This document shows, in pieces, positions 1 to 11,409 of a stretch of DNA of 64,000 bases. The notes below the pieces were generated by a model. The model ran no database searches and was not told the origin of the DNA. It worked only from the letters and a program-made list of their open reading frames with translations. A program made the position numbers and the translations under genes. Source of the DNA: Echinometra lucunter (Eukaryota > Echinodermata > Echinoidea > Camarodonta > Echinometridae); the NCBI GenBank assembly GCA_029962745.1, contig CM057157.1, positions 8,827,584 through 8,891,583 on the forward strand, given 5' to 3'. Position 1 is the first letter of the stretch. Every line of letters begins with the position of its first letter.

Positions 1-80
1 ACCGGACCCATACCAAATGTGAATGCAACCATCTTACTAATTTCGCAATTCTTCTCGACGTCACCGGCGTTTACAAAGAG
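1..80 (+). CDS. aGPCR exon: GPS motif (5' truncated by window)
   Basis: The frame starts at base 3 and encodes the Cys-x-Cys core [15 protein letters not shown] of the GPS, with HL|T as the expected self-cleavage point. The donor GAG|GTAGGA follows and the exon ends in phase 0. The exon's own 5' end is outside the window. Confidence 0.9.
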
Positions 81-3000
81 GTAGGATTACACACATTGGT
101 GGAATGAAGGCAGCATTGTTTCTGAAGGCAGAAATGTGTAGATGATACCCAACAGACTCTCATTACATATTATAGGACTACGAATAAATTTACATGACTA
201 AGGGGGTGTTGCAAGAAACTTATTTCAAATCAATTGCAAATTTGCAATTGACAGATCAATTTTAACTATAGCAAATCAATTTATTCTTTCTGTTGCAAGA
301 AACAGACCAGCAACCATTTGCAAATTTGCAGTTAATTGCAAGACTCATGGTTGATTTGGGGACCTGAAATTGACTTGCAATTGATTGCAACTTTCTTGCA
401 ACGCCCCTTAGACTTTCTTTAACCTCATGATTGAATTGCGCTATTATGAAAATTGGTTCAATAAAATTGAAACCACTGCTTATTTTTGCTTTAACGTAGA
501 GGTTAACACGGTGTGAAATTATTACTTCATCGTAGGAAAGACATGTATTTCAAGGTAACCCTCTAATCCTACAATAATCTTCTGCAGATATCTGATGGCC
601 ATATCACAGCCCTTGAGATGCTGACAATCATTGGATGCTCCGTCTCTATCGGATGTCTGGCTATCTGCATCTTTGCATTCACTTTCTTCAAGTAAGTCGG
701 TCATTAAAAACATAAATCAGATAAAAAGACATAAAGCACGAATATTCAGTCTCCGGTGTGCATACGAAGAATGCTACTTTCTTTATCTTATTATATGTTA
801 TTCAGTCAACTCTGCCATATCATATGTCTCATCTCATTGAATCTCCTCTACTCTACTCTGATGTTATCTGCCGTCTTGCAATAATCTTCTACGCTTGCAG
901 ATCGCTAAGGAACACCCGTACAACCATCCATCGCAATCTATGCATTAGCCTCCTAACAGCCCAACTGCTCTTCTTGGTGGGTGTCGAGAGAACGGAGAAC
1001 GCCGTAAGTAAGCTTTTCGACCACTGCATAGAAACTCACATTACCATTCTTTACCCATGCCAGGAGAGTCATGAAAATAGTTTTCATAAAAAATGCCCTA
1101 CTTAGACAATGTAAAAAGCTTCGCTAATAAACTAAATTGGGCTTTTCAGGACTGTTGTTAACAAACTTATTTTTCTTCAATTTTTGTCAATGTTTGTTTG
1201 CAGATTTAAACAGTCTGCTGACGATCGTTGCACAAATTTCAAGTAACTTGTCGGCACATTCAGTCGACTGTCCTTCCCTACTTATACATCAAAATAAAAG
1301 CACGAAGTAGTCAGAAACCGCAAAGGGGATCTGGTGCTTAGGAAATATTCCAGTAAAAACGGTTTACAATCTATTCTTTTCATATTTATACCCATGAGAC
1401 AGACATGTAAGAAGATAATTGATATTATATTGTATGATAGTAATATTTTGATTGCGTTGTTGCTTATCCAAAAAGAGTTTCTCATGTACTTATGAGAATA
1501 CAAGGAGGGGAGGGGGTAACTGACTGATAGAAACTGATGTTGTAAAACTTTCACGGAATATCGTAGAATATTGAAGATGAATGAGCCAGGTTACATGAAT
1601 GCCTTTTTTCTGCATCAGGTTAGAAACCCTGTTCTTAAACTGCGGCCTTCGAGACACATGCGGCCCGCGAAAAGATTGAATGGGAAGATTAACTCCCCTG
1701 CTCCCACACCCTCACACATTTTCAAGAATCATATTTTTTTAATTCGGAAAACCATCCCTCATTTTTGAGCAGTGAGCTGGTCTCTTAGTAATTTCATGTC
1801 TTATATCATGTATATAGTTTCTATGAAACTGAGTGTTTTGCTATTTCTCTTCGCTCTCAAAATATTTAGGAAGTGGAAGTTTGATATGATTAGTTTTGAA
1901 GAAGTCCGCCCCATACGCTGATATACATGTACAAGTAAAACTTTTTGGCCCATAGTATAAATTCAAAAATATATCTGGTCTGCCGATAAAAATGATTAAA
2001 AGAACCAGCGTTTTAGGGCTTATAAAATCATAAGAAGAACATCAGATTCTATGGGCTATCACTTTTATTTCGTGTTTTAGTTCGTTTTTACTTGCACTAC
2101 GTCATTTATCACTTTATCTTTTTAGATTGTATGCACCGTGATTGCGGCCATACTACACTACACCTTCCTCTGTGCGTTCGTATGGATGGCACTTGAAGGC
2201 ATCCAACTCTACATTATGTTGGTACACGTGTTCTCCACCAGTAGTAAGGTGTTGCCGTACTACCTGGCAGGTTACGGTGAGTGCGAATTTGGTGTCCGGT
2301 GTAAGTTACAAGGGCATAGGTCTACCATACATTGCTTGCATGAATCTCATGTTCAGGCAATAGTACAGGCTTGGCCTACGATTATAGGTTAACCAGGAAT
2401 GGTTTTGATAACCAGGAATGGTTTGATCCACCAGAAACATTATGTTCTTATTCTCAATTTTCCCTCCTCCTTTTTCCCGTTCATTCCCCATCCTCTTTCT
2501 TTTGTGCTACATTTTCTTTTTGATCTTCTCTTTTTTAATTATTCATTTGATTGATCTTCTATTTCTGTCTATTGATTAAATTGGTCTTCTCTTTTTGTCT
2601 TATTCATTCAATTCTTATTTTTTTTTGGTCTTATTCATTCAGAAGTGTTCAGTAATTTTCTATTTTTTTCCACCCGTTGAAGGATCTTAATCGCTAGTTA
2701 GTTATTCAATTTTCTGACCGCCATGACCACATTTCATCCCCTAATTTTATTCAGATGATTCTATCCTTCATTAATCTAGGTTTACCCGCTGTCGTGGTTG
2801 CTGTGGCTGGAGGGATCAGTAAAGGTGAAGGATACGGACAAGAAAACTAGTAAGGGACTAACTCGTGTAACCTCGCCGTGTTACATGATGTCTGTATACA
2901 TCTTTATTTGGCGATCATGTATTTACACATTTTGAGGAGTTCATATCCCGAAAATAATGGATTATACGCACTAAGAAAAAAAGTGCAAGTTTGCACCCTA

Positions 3001-6000
3001 AATGCAACCCTGGCAGCACCTTTGTGGGTGCAATCTTGCACCCTACATGAAAAAGGAGCAAAAATGCACCTTTCTGTTCTTGTTTGCACCCCAAAAGGTG
3101 CAACTTTGCACCTTTTAGGGTGCAGAAATTTTTGCGTTCAAAAAGGTGCAAAGTTGCACCCCAAAAGGGACTCACAGTGTTGCATTTGAAGGGTGCAAAT
3201 TTGCACCTTTTTTTCTTAGTGTATACGTTGGAGTCACATTCTGATTCCGCAAGATCTCTTCTATGTTTGATTTATTTATATATCTGTAGGTTCATTGCAA
3301 CAAAATAATGTGAAACGAGTTCACGTGAGCAGCATGCTCCATGCGTTCCTGTTAATCAGTTCATGATATACCTTTATGACTCCGCCTAAACGCCGTGGCG
3401 GGAGGCATTATTTTTCTCTTGTTCATTGGCCTGATTAGCATTCCAATTATTACTTAACTCTGACAGTGATTAATCCAGATGGATGCTAGATTTTCAACTA
3501 AGATATAGACCAATTTCACATTGCAAGAGGGCAGCAGACTGTTCGACACAGTTCGACATACTGCGGTGGGCGCTCCAACTTTTCTAGTACACAAGTCAAT
3601 AGGTCGTTATGTATATTCGTTCGATTTTTTTGTCTATTTTGACCAGTATATGCAGATTTATTTTAATATTTGCAATGAGAAATTATCAGGGAAGTTCAGG
3701 TCGCAGCTGTGCGGTGCTCAAATGCCACAAGAATTAGAGAAAGTTTAACATTTGGAAGCTAACTGAGTGCGAAATTAACTCGCTTTTGACTCATGAAGCC
3801 TGTTTGTGTGAGAAGCCGTACTCCCTACACAGGTTTCCATAAGCAATGTGAAGGAATTCGTCGCCAGTGGGTAAAAACATCAACAGAAAGGACTGTGAAG
3901 TCAAGAAACATTATCATTATGTACTTTGGCATAAAATTTAATGAGTGAAAACATGACTTTGTAAACAGGGTAAGATTTAGGGCTCCCGTTTAATACGGCT
4001 TCTATTCTGCAATCGAACTTTTACTGACAAAACTGAGTTGAAAAACCATCGAAAGTACAAAAATACATCATACCTTCATCCGTCAGATATGACCATTGTC
4101 TTACCTCATCTACCCATGTATCCATGCTTTATTTTATTGATCTAGAAAAAAGTAAATAGAACAATATCGGGGCATATCTCATATCTTACATTCATTTTGT
4201 ACACAGAGCCAATCGCGATCAGCGCGCTTGCCCATCGCAGCAATGGCGTCGCCGATAGAGGGCCAAATACATAAATCGGAGGTGAAATTGGTCTATATCA
4301 TAATCAAATGGAGTTAATTATTTTCCTTATGTTACAATAGTTGCTGGCTGTCCATTGAACGTGGATTTATCTGGAGCTTTGCTGGACCTGTTGCTCTCAT
4401 TATCTTGGTAAGCCTGAACGATTTGAAAATCAGTTCAATCTAATCGTATCTGAGTGGATCTACTTTTATGCACTAATAGATTAAAGGATTAATACGAAGA
4501 TTATGAATTTGGCAAATTATTGATATCAGTCAATGTCATCCTTTCATGATATTAAAACGTTAATTAGAAAAAAGGTAAATGGGCTAAATAGTTTACAATT
4601 ATCCCTCTGTTTTTTTTTTGTATTGTGTATAAGCTGCAGCTAGATCTAAGATTCTATGACACTATACCATGATCTAAAGCAAAGCGAGTATTGTCTGTAC
4701 TAATGAAATAAACAAAACGTGACACTTATTACCAGTGATACGATGTTGGTTTTTTTTTCTGACAAGAGTTTTGCCGTAAGTGTAGATTACTAGATAATAC
4801 ATGTATATACATTTTTTTTCAGGTGAATTTCGTGTTTTTGGTTGTCTCTATCCGCATCGCCTATTCTGGCCGTGCTGCAGTCAGCAAGGACGCCACCAAT
4901 GCGCAGAACATCAAGTAAATAACGATAGTTTCGAGTTCTAAACATCATAGTCTCATAAATTTACCTCGGAATTTTGGTTTATTATGCCGTAAATGATATA
5001 TTTATTCTTGTAATTCCAAGGGCATTCAGAAAGATGTTATTATTTTCCTTTTACTGCTATTTTTTTGAAGGTGTCATATTTATGCCATTGCTTATGAAAA
5101 AAGTAGACATGGAATTTGAAAAATATGGAATTTGAGGTAACTTCACTCTCAAAGACTGACTGATATTGATTAAATCAGTCATGGATTGAATTTTATCATT
5201 TTAAGATTCTGTTAAGAAATTTCACATTACGGTAATCAAAACCAGTAGGTATGATTGTTGAAATTCTGTTGGAATGAATGAAGTGAGTTATACCAATACG
5301 CATGAGGATGATTGTCCTTTAATGTGCTCTCACCACTGGAAATTTATCCCCGAGCAACTTCTCCCAACATGCCCAAGAACAACTTTTCCAAACGTCTATA
5401 TACCCCGGATAACTTCCCCATATCAACTGGGCCTACTTCCTTAAGAGAAATTGGCCAGGGGCTAATGTCCCCAGCGTTGCTTGTCTATGGAGTAGTTGTT
5501 CTTAAGATGATAGTAGAAGTGGAGGTTTGGGGCTGTGCAGAAATGATGGTCCAAAGAGTGGCTTCCCATTCTTTCAACGCAGAGGAATTGAAAACCCCCT
5601 CTTTGAGGAATCACTTAGGGATTACCTCGTTTCGGAGTTGAATACAATCGCTTTGGAGTTGAATCCGCTCGATAGGAATGGATGAAATTACCCCTATAGG
5701 AGTGGATACCATGATTTTGGAGAGTGTAAATCGAGGCGAATCATAGGAATCACTTCGGTGAGAAATGGATCCAATCACTTTAGAGTTGGATCCGCTACAT
5801 AGGAGTGAATTAGATTACCCTGTAGGAATGGAGTCGATGATTTTTGAGAGTGAAAAATGAGGCGATCCTTAATAAGATCCCTTATCAGTGTTATCATAAA
5901 AGAAATTATACACTGTCTCTACCGCAGGGTTTGGATCAAGGGAGCAGTGACCTTAACCTTCCTCCTTGGGAGTACCTGGGGCGTAGGGTTCTTCTTCCTA

Positions 6001-9000
6001 AGCGGATCATCTATACCCCTGGCCTACGCCTTCACCATTCTCAACTCTCTACAGGTGAGGACACGTCCACAGATTAGGATGTAAAATTCATGCACGTCTG
6101 CCGTCAAGCTAAAAATATGTCGAACCCTTTCTACTTAAGAAGGATAGGGTTCAGAAAGGGACATGTTAGACTGTTGTCAAAATAATTATGTATTCAACCC
6201 ACTGATTATGTTCACCTGTTGGACCTTCTGTGGATCGTTCTTTATCATGTTTATCATGTCTATAGTATATATATGTGGGGGAGGGGGCGGGGCTTGCTTT
6301 GTGCCAACGTACTATGCTAAATGTACCTTCCCCCAAATCATAAATTGATCAATCTATGTAGCAATGTTATAAAATATCATGTTAATGTGTGCGTGTTGGG
6401 CATGTGTGGGGGGGGGGGGGGGGGCTTGCTTTGAGGGAAAAAGTTGTGCTAACGCACTATCAAATTGTTCATGCCCCAAAATCATAAATATCATGTAGCA
6501 GTGTAATAAGAGGTCATCGCAATGTATTTTTATGTGTGTATGTGTATGTGTGCGAGTGTGTTGGGGAGGGGAGGGCTTGCTTTGGTGAAAATGTTGTGTT
6601 GACGCAGTACCTAAGTGTTCATGGCGCCAAATCATATGTTGCTCGATGAATGTTTAAACATCAAATTTTAGTGATCCAACATAATATAGAACATAACCAT
6701 CATTTTGGTTAACTTAAAGCATTGTCCGTATTTAAAGATAGGCGAATACTCGACCCTATCTCATTTTTCTTTTGTCTCATTTTCTTTTGTCTCAGGGAAT
6801 GTTCATTTTCATCTACCATTGCCTAGGCAATGAACGCATCAAGAAAGAGCTGGCCAAGTTTCTCCTTCGTCAGCCATGTCTACCTGCTTGTCTGCGTGTC
6901 CGACTCGAGGCGATCGCCAATGTTGGCAGCAGTGTATACAGCACAACGCAAACCTCAACAGCACCACCAGTAAGATGATTCAACAATTTTTAGCAAGTGT
7001 ATCCCCCCCCCCCACATCGCTACATCCTTTGGCTACACCTATCTCTTTTCTCCGTTTGAATTCTACCTTGAAAATCGCCACCCTTTAAAACGTATTGACA
7101 TTGCATGTGTACAGCAATGTACTAGTCGCTTATGAATGTGTAAATAGTATTTTTAATTTGTGAGGTTTTTTCCCGTTTCCATGCTAAAGAACTGCTCGCG
7201 GTCTGAATGAGTCTTAATGTAGTTCTGGGGAGCCTTTCATCATCTTGTCAGTGATTTTCACTGACAAAGTCTGTTTTAACGGACAACTTCTTACTAGCCT
7301 TATACACCCTCAAGACACTTGATGCAACGCCCCCTGGTCATGCGATTTCATTGAGTAAGAAACCATTGATGCAATGTTGATTTAGCAGTAAATAAAAATT
7401 GGTGTTTGCCGTGAGGTGTGGAAATTATTACTATGATTAGGAGTCAACCGGATCTTGTTGAAAAGCACATATGCAATGCAACAGGAATTGTTCGGGCCAA
7501 ACACTTCAGCTGTTTCTTGACATGTTTCAACTATGAACCTGATGAAGGCATTTGAAAAGTAATCTTTTTCAGGTGACATTTTTAGTATGATATTCTACCA
7601 AACTGACATTAAAAGACTGACAAAGCTCACAAATTATTTGTCATCTCTTCCCAGAACCCAACCTTCTCTTTGATACTGTGGAAGTCAATATCAAAAGCCC
7701 TTTTCAAACTCTTTGAAATAAATTTGGGCTACTTTAAGATTAAAAACAATTACCCCAAACGAATTCGCCGAGCTATGCCTTGATTTTCCTCGAGCTAATT
7801 CTTTTTAGTCAGAGGCAAGTTTATTTCATTGGTAATAGTTTAATAATCTATCTATTTTACTTCTACTTGTTTGCTTTTATTTCGAGGGGACACCACTCTA
7901 GAATTTTCTGGTATTAAAGTTCCAGATGGCGGTAGCTTGGCATTTTGGCGGGATGATTTCAAAAGTTTTATATCCGAAGGTAACAGACAGTGACCCATTT
8001 TAGTAATAACAAAAGAATAAAATTGTTTTATCGAGTTCAGATGAAGTAAACTCAAATAACAGACGAGAGACAGACGAGACAAACTTTTGATAAGTTTCCT
8101 CCATCTTGTCTTGTCTCATTTCCCTTTACCTCGAGGTATTTGTTTTATCCATCTAATTTCATATTCTTTGTTGCTTTTCACCCATTTTCTGTTGACAGCC
8201 CAAGAAATCTGACAGTGAGTATTTTACGATTCTGTTTTTAAATAAGCCATGTAAATTCAGACACAGTCTGAAATGAGTCATTTGTTGTCATTCCTAAAGG
8301 AATTGTCGACTTTATGGGGTTCGTTCTACCTGAGTCGATGAAGATTATGATTGCAATATATGTGTATTTCAATGCTGAAACTAAGACAGCTGAATGCAGT
8401 GGCACGGGGTTCTGTCTTCTGAACCCTGACATGCCTTTGTCCTTCCAGCGACTTCCGTGCATGAAGAACGTAAAGGAAAACGAAAGATTAATGAGAACAT
8501 CAAAGATACCATATCATTCTTTAATTTGTAGTATTTGAAGCACAGAAAGATAGACTTTTTGACATTGATTTGGGCCCTTTTTATGATTCGGCGAGGAGGC
8601 ACCACGGCTCAGAGCTAGAGCGGTGCTCTCGTAGCCCTGAGGTTACGGGTTCGAAGCCGAGTCAAAATGCTCGTGCCCCTAGGAGAGATATTAATCCTTC
8701 TTCCCAAATCCCTTGGAAAGGACTCAAAGCCGCCCGTCCCCTGAATGCTACTTGTCAGCCGCCGGTAAAAAGGAATTCACATACCACCATACAAACAAGA
8801 TAGTAAAAATATCTCAATAACTTTCTGTCTTTCTTATTCAGCTGTTGCTCTGACTGAGAAGAAGAAAGACGTAGTCCATCCCGTGGTCTACATACAAGAT
8901 GTCGACGAGGATGATGGCAGACCCAAGTCCTGGCTCTATAACCGTAGTGGAGCAGAAGAGACCAAGGTGATCCCTGCCGCTGACTACCCCGAACCGGAAT

Positions 9001-9008
9001 ACTTCTGA
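1..9008 (+). CDS. Adhesion G-protein-coupled receptor, 3' part (GPS, 7TM, C-tail), 11 exons
   Basis: This is a cell-surface receptor that couples extracellular adhesion to G proteins through a tethered agonist freed at the GPS cleavage site. The coding join is 1-80, 588-691, 901-1003, 2126-2276, 2780-2849, 4341-4407, 4823-4914, 5928-6054, 6796-6969, 8199-8214 and 8842-9008. All junctions are GT-AG and reading phase is kept throughout, giving 382 visible residues before TGA. Residues 1-26 hold the GPS with CECNHLTNF, including the cleavable H-L-T. Seven hydrophobic segments follow. Family hallmarks are [11 protein letters not shown] (TM2), [11 protein letters not shown] (TM3), [17 protein letters not shown] (ECL2-TM5), [11 protein letters not shown] (TM6) and [18 protein letters not shown] (TM7). 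The TM3 and ECL2 cysteines (about residues 98 and 170) are present. The sequence best resembles the latrophilin/EMR-like (ADGRL/ADGRE) branch, but the subfamily cannot be fixed without the ectodomain, which lies before position 1. Confidence 0.93.
199..410. mobile_element. MITE, about 212 bp, in aGPCR intron 1
   Basis: The ends are inverted: TAAGGGGGTGTTGCAAGAAA on the left and, reading inward from the right, TAAGGGGCGTTGCAAGAAAG. Internal TTTGCAA/TTGCAAA words are palindromic. A TA duplication is possible. No coding capacity. Confidence 0.75.
411..587. other. Rest of aGPCR intron 1
   Basis: AT-rich intron sequence ending in a polypyrimidine tract before the TM1 exon. Nothing else is seen. 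Confidence 0.6.
588..691 (+). CDS. aGPCR exon: TM1
   Basis: The acceptor is cttctgcag and the donor is GTAAGT. It encodes [17 protein letters not shown] and the rest of a hydrophobic TM1 (visible residues about 33-60). The last lysine codon is split with the next exon. Confidence 0.9.
901..1003 (+). CDS. aGPCR exon: ICL1 and TM2
   Basis: The acceptor is acgcttgcag and the donor is GTAAGT. It encodes [16 protein letters not shown] followed by [13 protein letters not shown], one of the most conserved adhesion-GPCR blocks. It ends in phase 0. Confidence 0.95.
1004..2125 (+). other. aGPCR intron between TM2 and TM3 exons
   Basis: About 1.1 kb of AT-rich intron starting GTAAGT and ending CTTTTTAG. 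I see no conserved exon or clear repeat. The open frames here are short and unsupported. Confidence 0.6.
2126..2276 (+). CDS. aGPCR exon: TM3, ICL2, start of TM4
   Basis: The acceptor is ctttttag and the donor is GTGAGT. It encodes [15 protein letters not shown] and then [16 protein letters not shown]. The cysteine at visible residue 98 is the conserved TM3 partner of the ECL2 disulfide. The final glycine codon is split. Confidence 0.94.
2780..2849 (+). CDS. aGPCR exon: TM4
   Basis: The acceptor is taatctag and the donor is GTAAGG. It encodes [19 protein letters not shown], the TM4 to ECL2 approach. Read without splicing, the frame meets TAG across the donor, which supports splicing here. 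The last tyrosine codon is split. Confidence 0.88.
2968..3221. mobile_element. Palindrome-rich MITE, 254 bp, with TATAC duplication
   Basis: The element lies in the aGPCR intron at 2850-4340. It is bounded by direct repeats TATAC (2963-2967 and 3222-3226). The inverted ends are about 32 bp, CACTAAGAAAAAAAGGTGCA and its complement. Inside, the palindromic word GGTGCAAnnTTGCACC recurs about six times with variation. Confidence 0.85.
3222..4340 (+). other. Remainder of aGPCR intron 5
   Basis: Intron sequence after the MITE. No exon, conserved motif or clear repeat is seen before the acceptor at 4340. Confidence 0.6.
4341..4407 (+). CDS. aGPCR exon: ECL2 and TM5 start
   Basis: The acceptor is gttacaatag and the donor is GTAAGC. 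It encodes [20 protein letters not shown], the diagnostic ECL2 cysteine-tryptophan and the start of TM5. It ends in phase 0. Confidence 0.94.
4823..4914 (+). CDS. aGPCR exon: end of TM5 and ICL3
   Basis: The acceptor is a strong T tract ending in cag and the donor is GTAAAT. It encodes [16 protein letters not shown] and then a charged ICL3 stretch, [11 protein letters not shown]. The last lysine codon is split. Confidence 0.92.
5633..5870. repeat. Intronic tandem duplication, about 129-bp unit
   Basis: Two diverged copies share GAGTTG(A/G)ATCCGCT, a run of 'tag gagtgga/gaatgga' words and GATTTT(T/G)GAGAGTG. They sit just upstream of the TM6-TM7 exon, within the intron 4915-5927. Confidence 0.65.
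5928..6054 (+). CDS. aGPCR exon: TM6 and TM7
   Basis: The acceptor is ctctaccgcag and the donor is GTGAGG. It encodes [18 protein letters not shown] (TM6) and [11 protein letters not shown] (first part of TM7). It ends in phase 0. Confidence 0.94.
6270..6640. repeat. Intronic triplicated repeat with GT-rich and G-rich core
   Basis: Three copies with a period of about 135-143 bp are marked by GGGCTTGCTTTG near 6290, 6423 and 6566. Each is followed by a CAAATCATA block and a TGTGTG/G-run segment. All lie in the intron 6055-6795. Confidence 0.75.
6796..6969 (+). CDS. aGPCR exon: TM7 end and proximal C-tail
   Basis: The acceptor is tttgtctcag and the donor is GTAAGA. It encodes [20 protein letters not shown], the TM7/helix-8 boundary, then a cysteine-containing tail (QPCLPACL) that could be palmitoylated (inference). 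It ends in phase 0. Confidence 0.93.
6970..8198 (+). other. aGPCR intron before the microexon
   Basis: About 1.2 kb of intron beginning GTAAGA. A C run lies near 7005. Otherwise no gene or recognised repeat is seen. Confidence 0.55.
8199..8214 (+). CDS. aGPCR microexon (16 nt)
   Basis: The acceptor is tgttgacag and the donor is GTGAGT, enclosing 16 coding bases (PKKSD plus a split threonine). It is the only joint I found that keeps phase between the 6796-6969 and 8842-9008 exons. That makes it likely, but its size makes it less certain than its neighbours. Confidence 0.7.
8592..8765 (+). mobile_element. tRNA-derived SINE in last aGPCR intron
   Basis: Polymerase III-type boxes are visible: an A-box-like GGCTCAGAGCTAGAGCGG and a B box GGTTACGGGTTCGAAGCC. 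The body shares 'gatattaatccttc' and 'ccttggaaaggactcaaa' with the SINEs near 27.0 and 27.7 kb. Confidence 0.75.
8842..9008 (+). CDS. aGPCR terminal exon: acidic C-tail and stop
   Basis: The acceptor is tcttattcag. The exon encodes a hydrophilic, acidic tail containing [14 protein letters not shown] and ending [10 protein letters not shown] before TGA at 9006-9008. The last codons belong to a roughly 60-bp repeat that continues into the 3' UTR. Confidence 0.88.
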
Positions 9009-9730
9009 TTCCCTGATCACACTTAACCATATTCCCAACCTGACTACCCCTAACCCGGCAAGGCCAACTACTGATACTAGAGAAACTAATGTGTCCCTGT
9101 CGCTGACTACCCCGAATGGAGCTACTGCTGACACCAAAGCTAACCTCTGAAACTGGATGCAAATGACTACCCCACAGAAGACTACTACTTCTCTTCTAGT
9201 TTTTCGCAGTAGAAAATATGTTTCCGCAACTAACTTCCTAGCAAGGGAATAATACAGACTCCCGACGGACTAAAAATTAGTGTAGACTTTTCTTAACTGG
9301 ACTGCCGCTCTACCAATTCTTCTTACTTAGACTGATCTTATCGGGGATGTTATATTCCTGCCACTGACTAACCCGAAGCGGTCTCCTCCCCATTTTGACA
9401 GAAACTCGGGCCATCCCTACCAGCAAGTATTTCAGACCGGACTAATACTTATTCTACAGACCTAGGTTATCTCTACATGTAACGATTCCCAACTAGACTA
9501 CTACCATGACTACTGATTCTTCAATGACTAACAATGTTTTGCAACTGACTAAGACACACGGATTATTACTGATTATTCAAAATCACTGACTACCTCAAAC
9601 CGAACAATAAACATGATAAATAATCATGATCCTACAGCCGGACAGGAAGAGATCATTCTTGTCACTGACTACCGACATCGGACTGATACTGATTCCACGG
9701 TAGAAATCCCCGCAACTGACTCCACTGCAC
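8982..9730 (+). repeat. Degenerate 60-63-bp tandem repeat crossing the aGPCR stop codon
   Basis: GACTACCCC recurs at 8982, 9042, 9105 and 9165, spaced 60, 63 and 60 bases. Weaker GACTAA/GACTACC forms occur near 9366, 9546 and 9666. The first copy is the DYPEPEYF C-terminus; the others lie in the 3' UTR, in the same frame, separated by stops. Confidence 0.75.
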
Positions 9731-10160
9731 TACAGTCAGTACACGAATAAGTCAGAGACCAAGATGATATCACTGCAGATGATTGACCATTTCGGAACGG
9801 ACTGACGCCGAATCAAAAGCTGAATCATTCTGAAAATAATTAAAATGATTGCAGAAGATGCAAATGCAAAAGTCATCGCCCACAATTATGCACAAAAAAA
9901 AAGGTGAGATTCATGAACGTTTTGATTGTCTGCTGTGTTTTTATTCAATTTGATAGTCTTTTACTTGATATCTTTATAAGTGTATGGTACAATTATTGGT
10001 TCATTATTTTAGAAATAATCTGCTTTAGCCCTTATATGTCAAGGAAGGTCAACAATTGCAAATGTAATTTTATAAGGTTTGACTTTTTTGTGCAAGCATG
10101 TGAGTGTAATCAAACCGAAAGAGTCATTGTGATAACAAAAGTAGAAAATGTCGATGAAGC

Positions 10161-10191
10161 AATAAAGTAACTTAAGTAATTAGAAAATAAA
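10161..10191 (+). terminator. Candidate polyadenylation signals of the aGPCR gene
   Basis: AATAAA occurs at 10161-10166 and again at 10186-10191, about 1.15 kb after the stop codon. Which one is used, if either, cannot be told from sequence. Confidence 0.4.
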
Positions 10192-10199
10192 GTTATTCA

Positions 10200-11409
10200 A
10201 TTTCTGTGGTAATTTTTCTTAAAGATATCTTAACATTTGACATCTATACTATTGATGATAAATTTGATTATTCAAAAGTACCTACTGTATAAATTCATTT
10301 TCATTGATGATTTCATTGATTATTTTCATGTTGTGTGAGGTTGATCAAACTACCGCGAGTAATTAAAACAATATTCGTTAAAATCAGAGGATCTTGTGAA
10401 AGTCACTCGCAAAATTCAGTTTTCATTACCTTGTATAAATATGATATTTTTGTGTCAAATTTACATCGCTGTACTTGAGTGAATTAGAAATTGATTAATA
10501 TGCAACTTCTGTAAAGCATTGTTTGATTTTGGAGTGTATTTTTCTATAATTATATTTGCAGTGTAAAGACAAAGCTTGCTGTAATAATTCTTTTACCATT
10601 TAGTGATTTCAACGATACAAGTACATAAAAAGAATAATTTATGTCACTTAGGCCACCGCTTAGTGCTTTGTTTGTACAAAGAACAAATTTGCACCCTTTT
10701 CCTTTTTGAAGGAGTGATTTATATGTAAATATGTATTGTATGTATGAATTTAATGCCTGTATATATAAACTTCGATCATTCGTACTATATTTATTACATT
10801 TTATCATTGGTTGAGCAATTTTTGTCCCCCTTGTATTCTGTTTTTGATATGTAAAACCCAGAAAACAGCAACAATATTTTAGGTTTTTTGAGTACTGATA
10901 ATGCTGTTTCATTTACGCAATGATGCTACAGTGATCCGGACCCCATGGAAAAAAAGTCGTATACTGTTCATACAACTGAAATGGGCTATCCGCCGTTCAG
11001 CTAAATATTTGTCTGTCATGTTGCTTTGAACGGAAATAAAAACAAACAGTTTAATTTTTAGGTAAGTCTTGCAATAGAACATCCTTGCACGTTTTGATTA
11101 ATGACCATACAGAATGTCCATTACTGCGTTTTACTAATTTACATCGCTGAGATTTTTTTGCTCAATTTTACTTGTAGTTAATAATAAATTGAAATTCGTG
11201 TGATTGCCTTTCTGACAAATTTACTAAATAATATCCTTCACTGGACTTGAATCTGAACTGATTTAAACATACTTTATATTTCATTCCTTCGATTCTATCA
11301 AGACATTGCTTTACGTAAAGTCACTTCATCGAATGAACATTAGTAGAGTCGTGTGTATTAATGAAGGTAATTTTGATGTGCATTTAATTTGTAAATCACT
11401 CATGTTGAA
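10200..11409. other. Intergenic, no gene seen
   Basis: AT-rich sequence. The 120-codon minus-strand frame at 10550-10912 has no recognisable domain, and I treat it as chance. Confidence 0.5.

Noticed and set aside
758..1105. 115-codon frame across the TM2 exon
   Set aside because: It is in a different frame from the receptor and ignores the clear splice sites at 901 and 1003.
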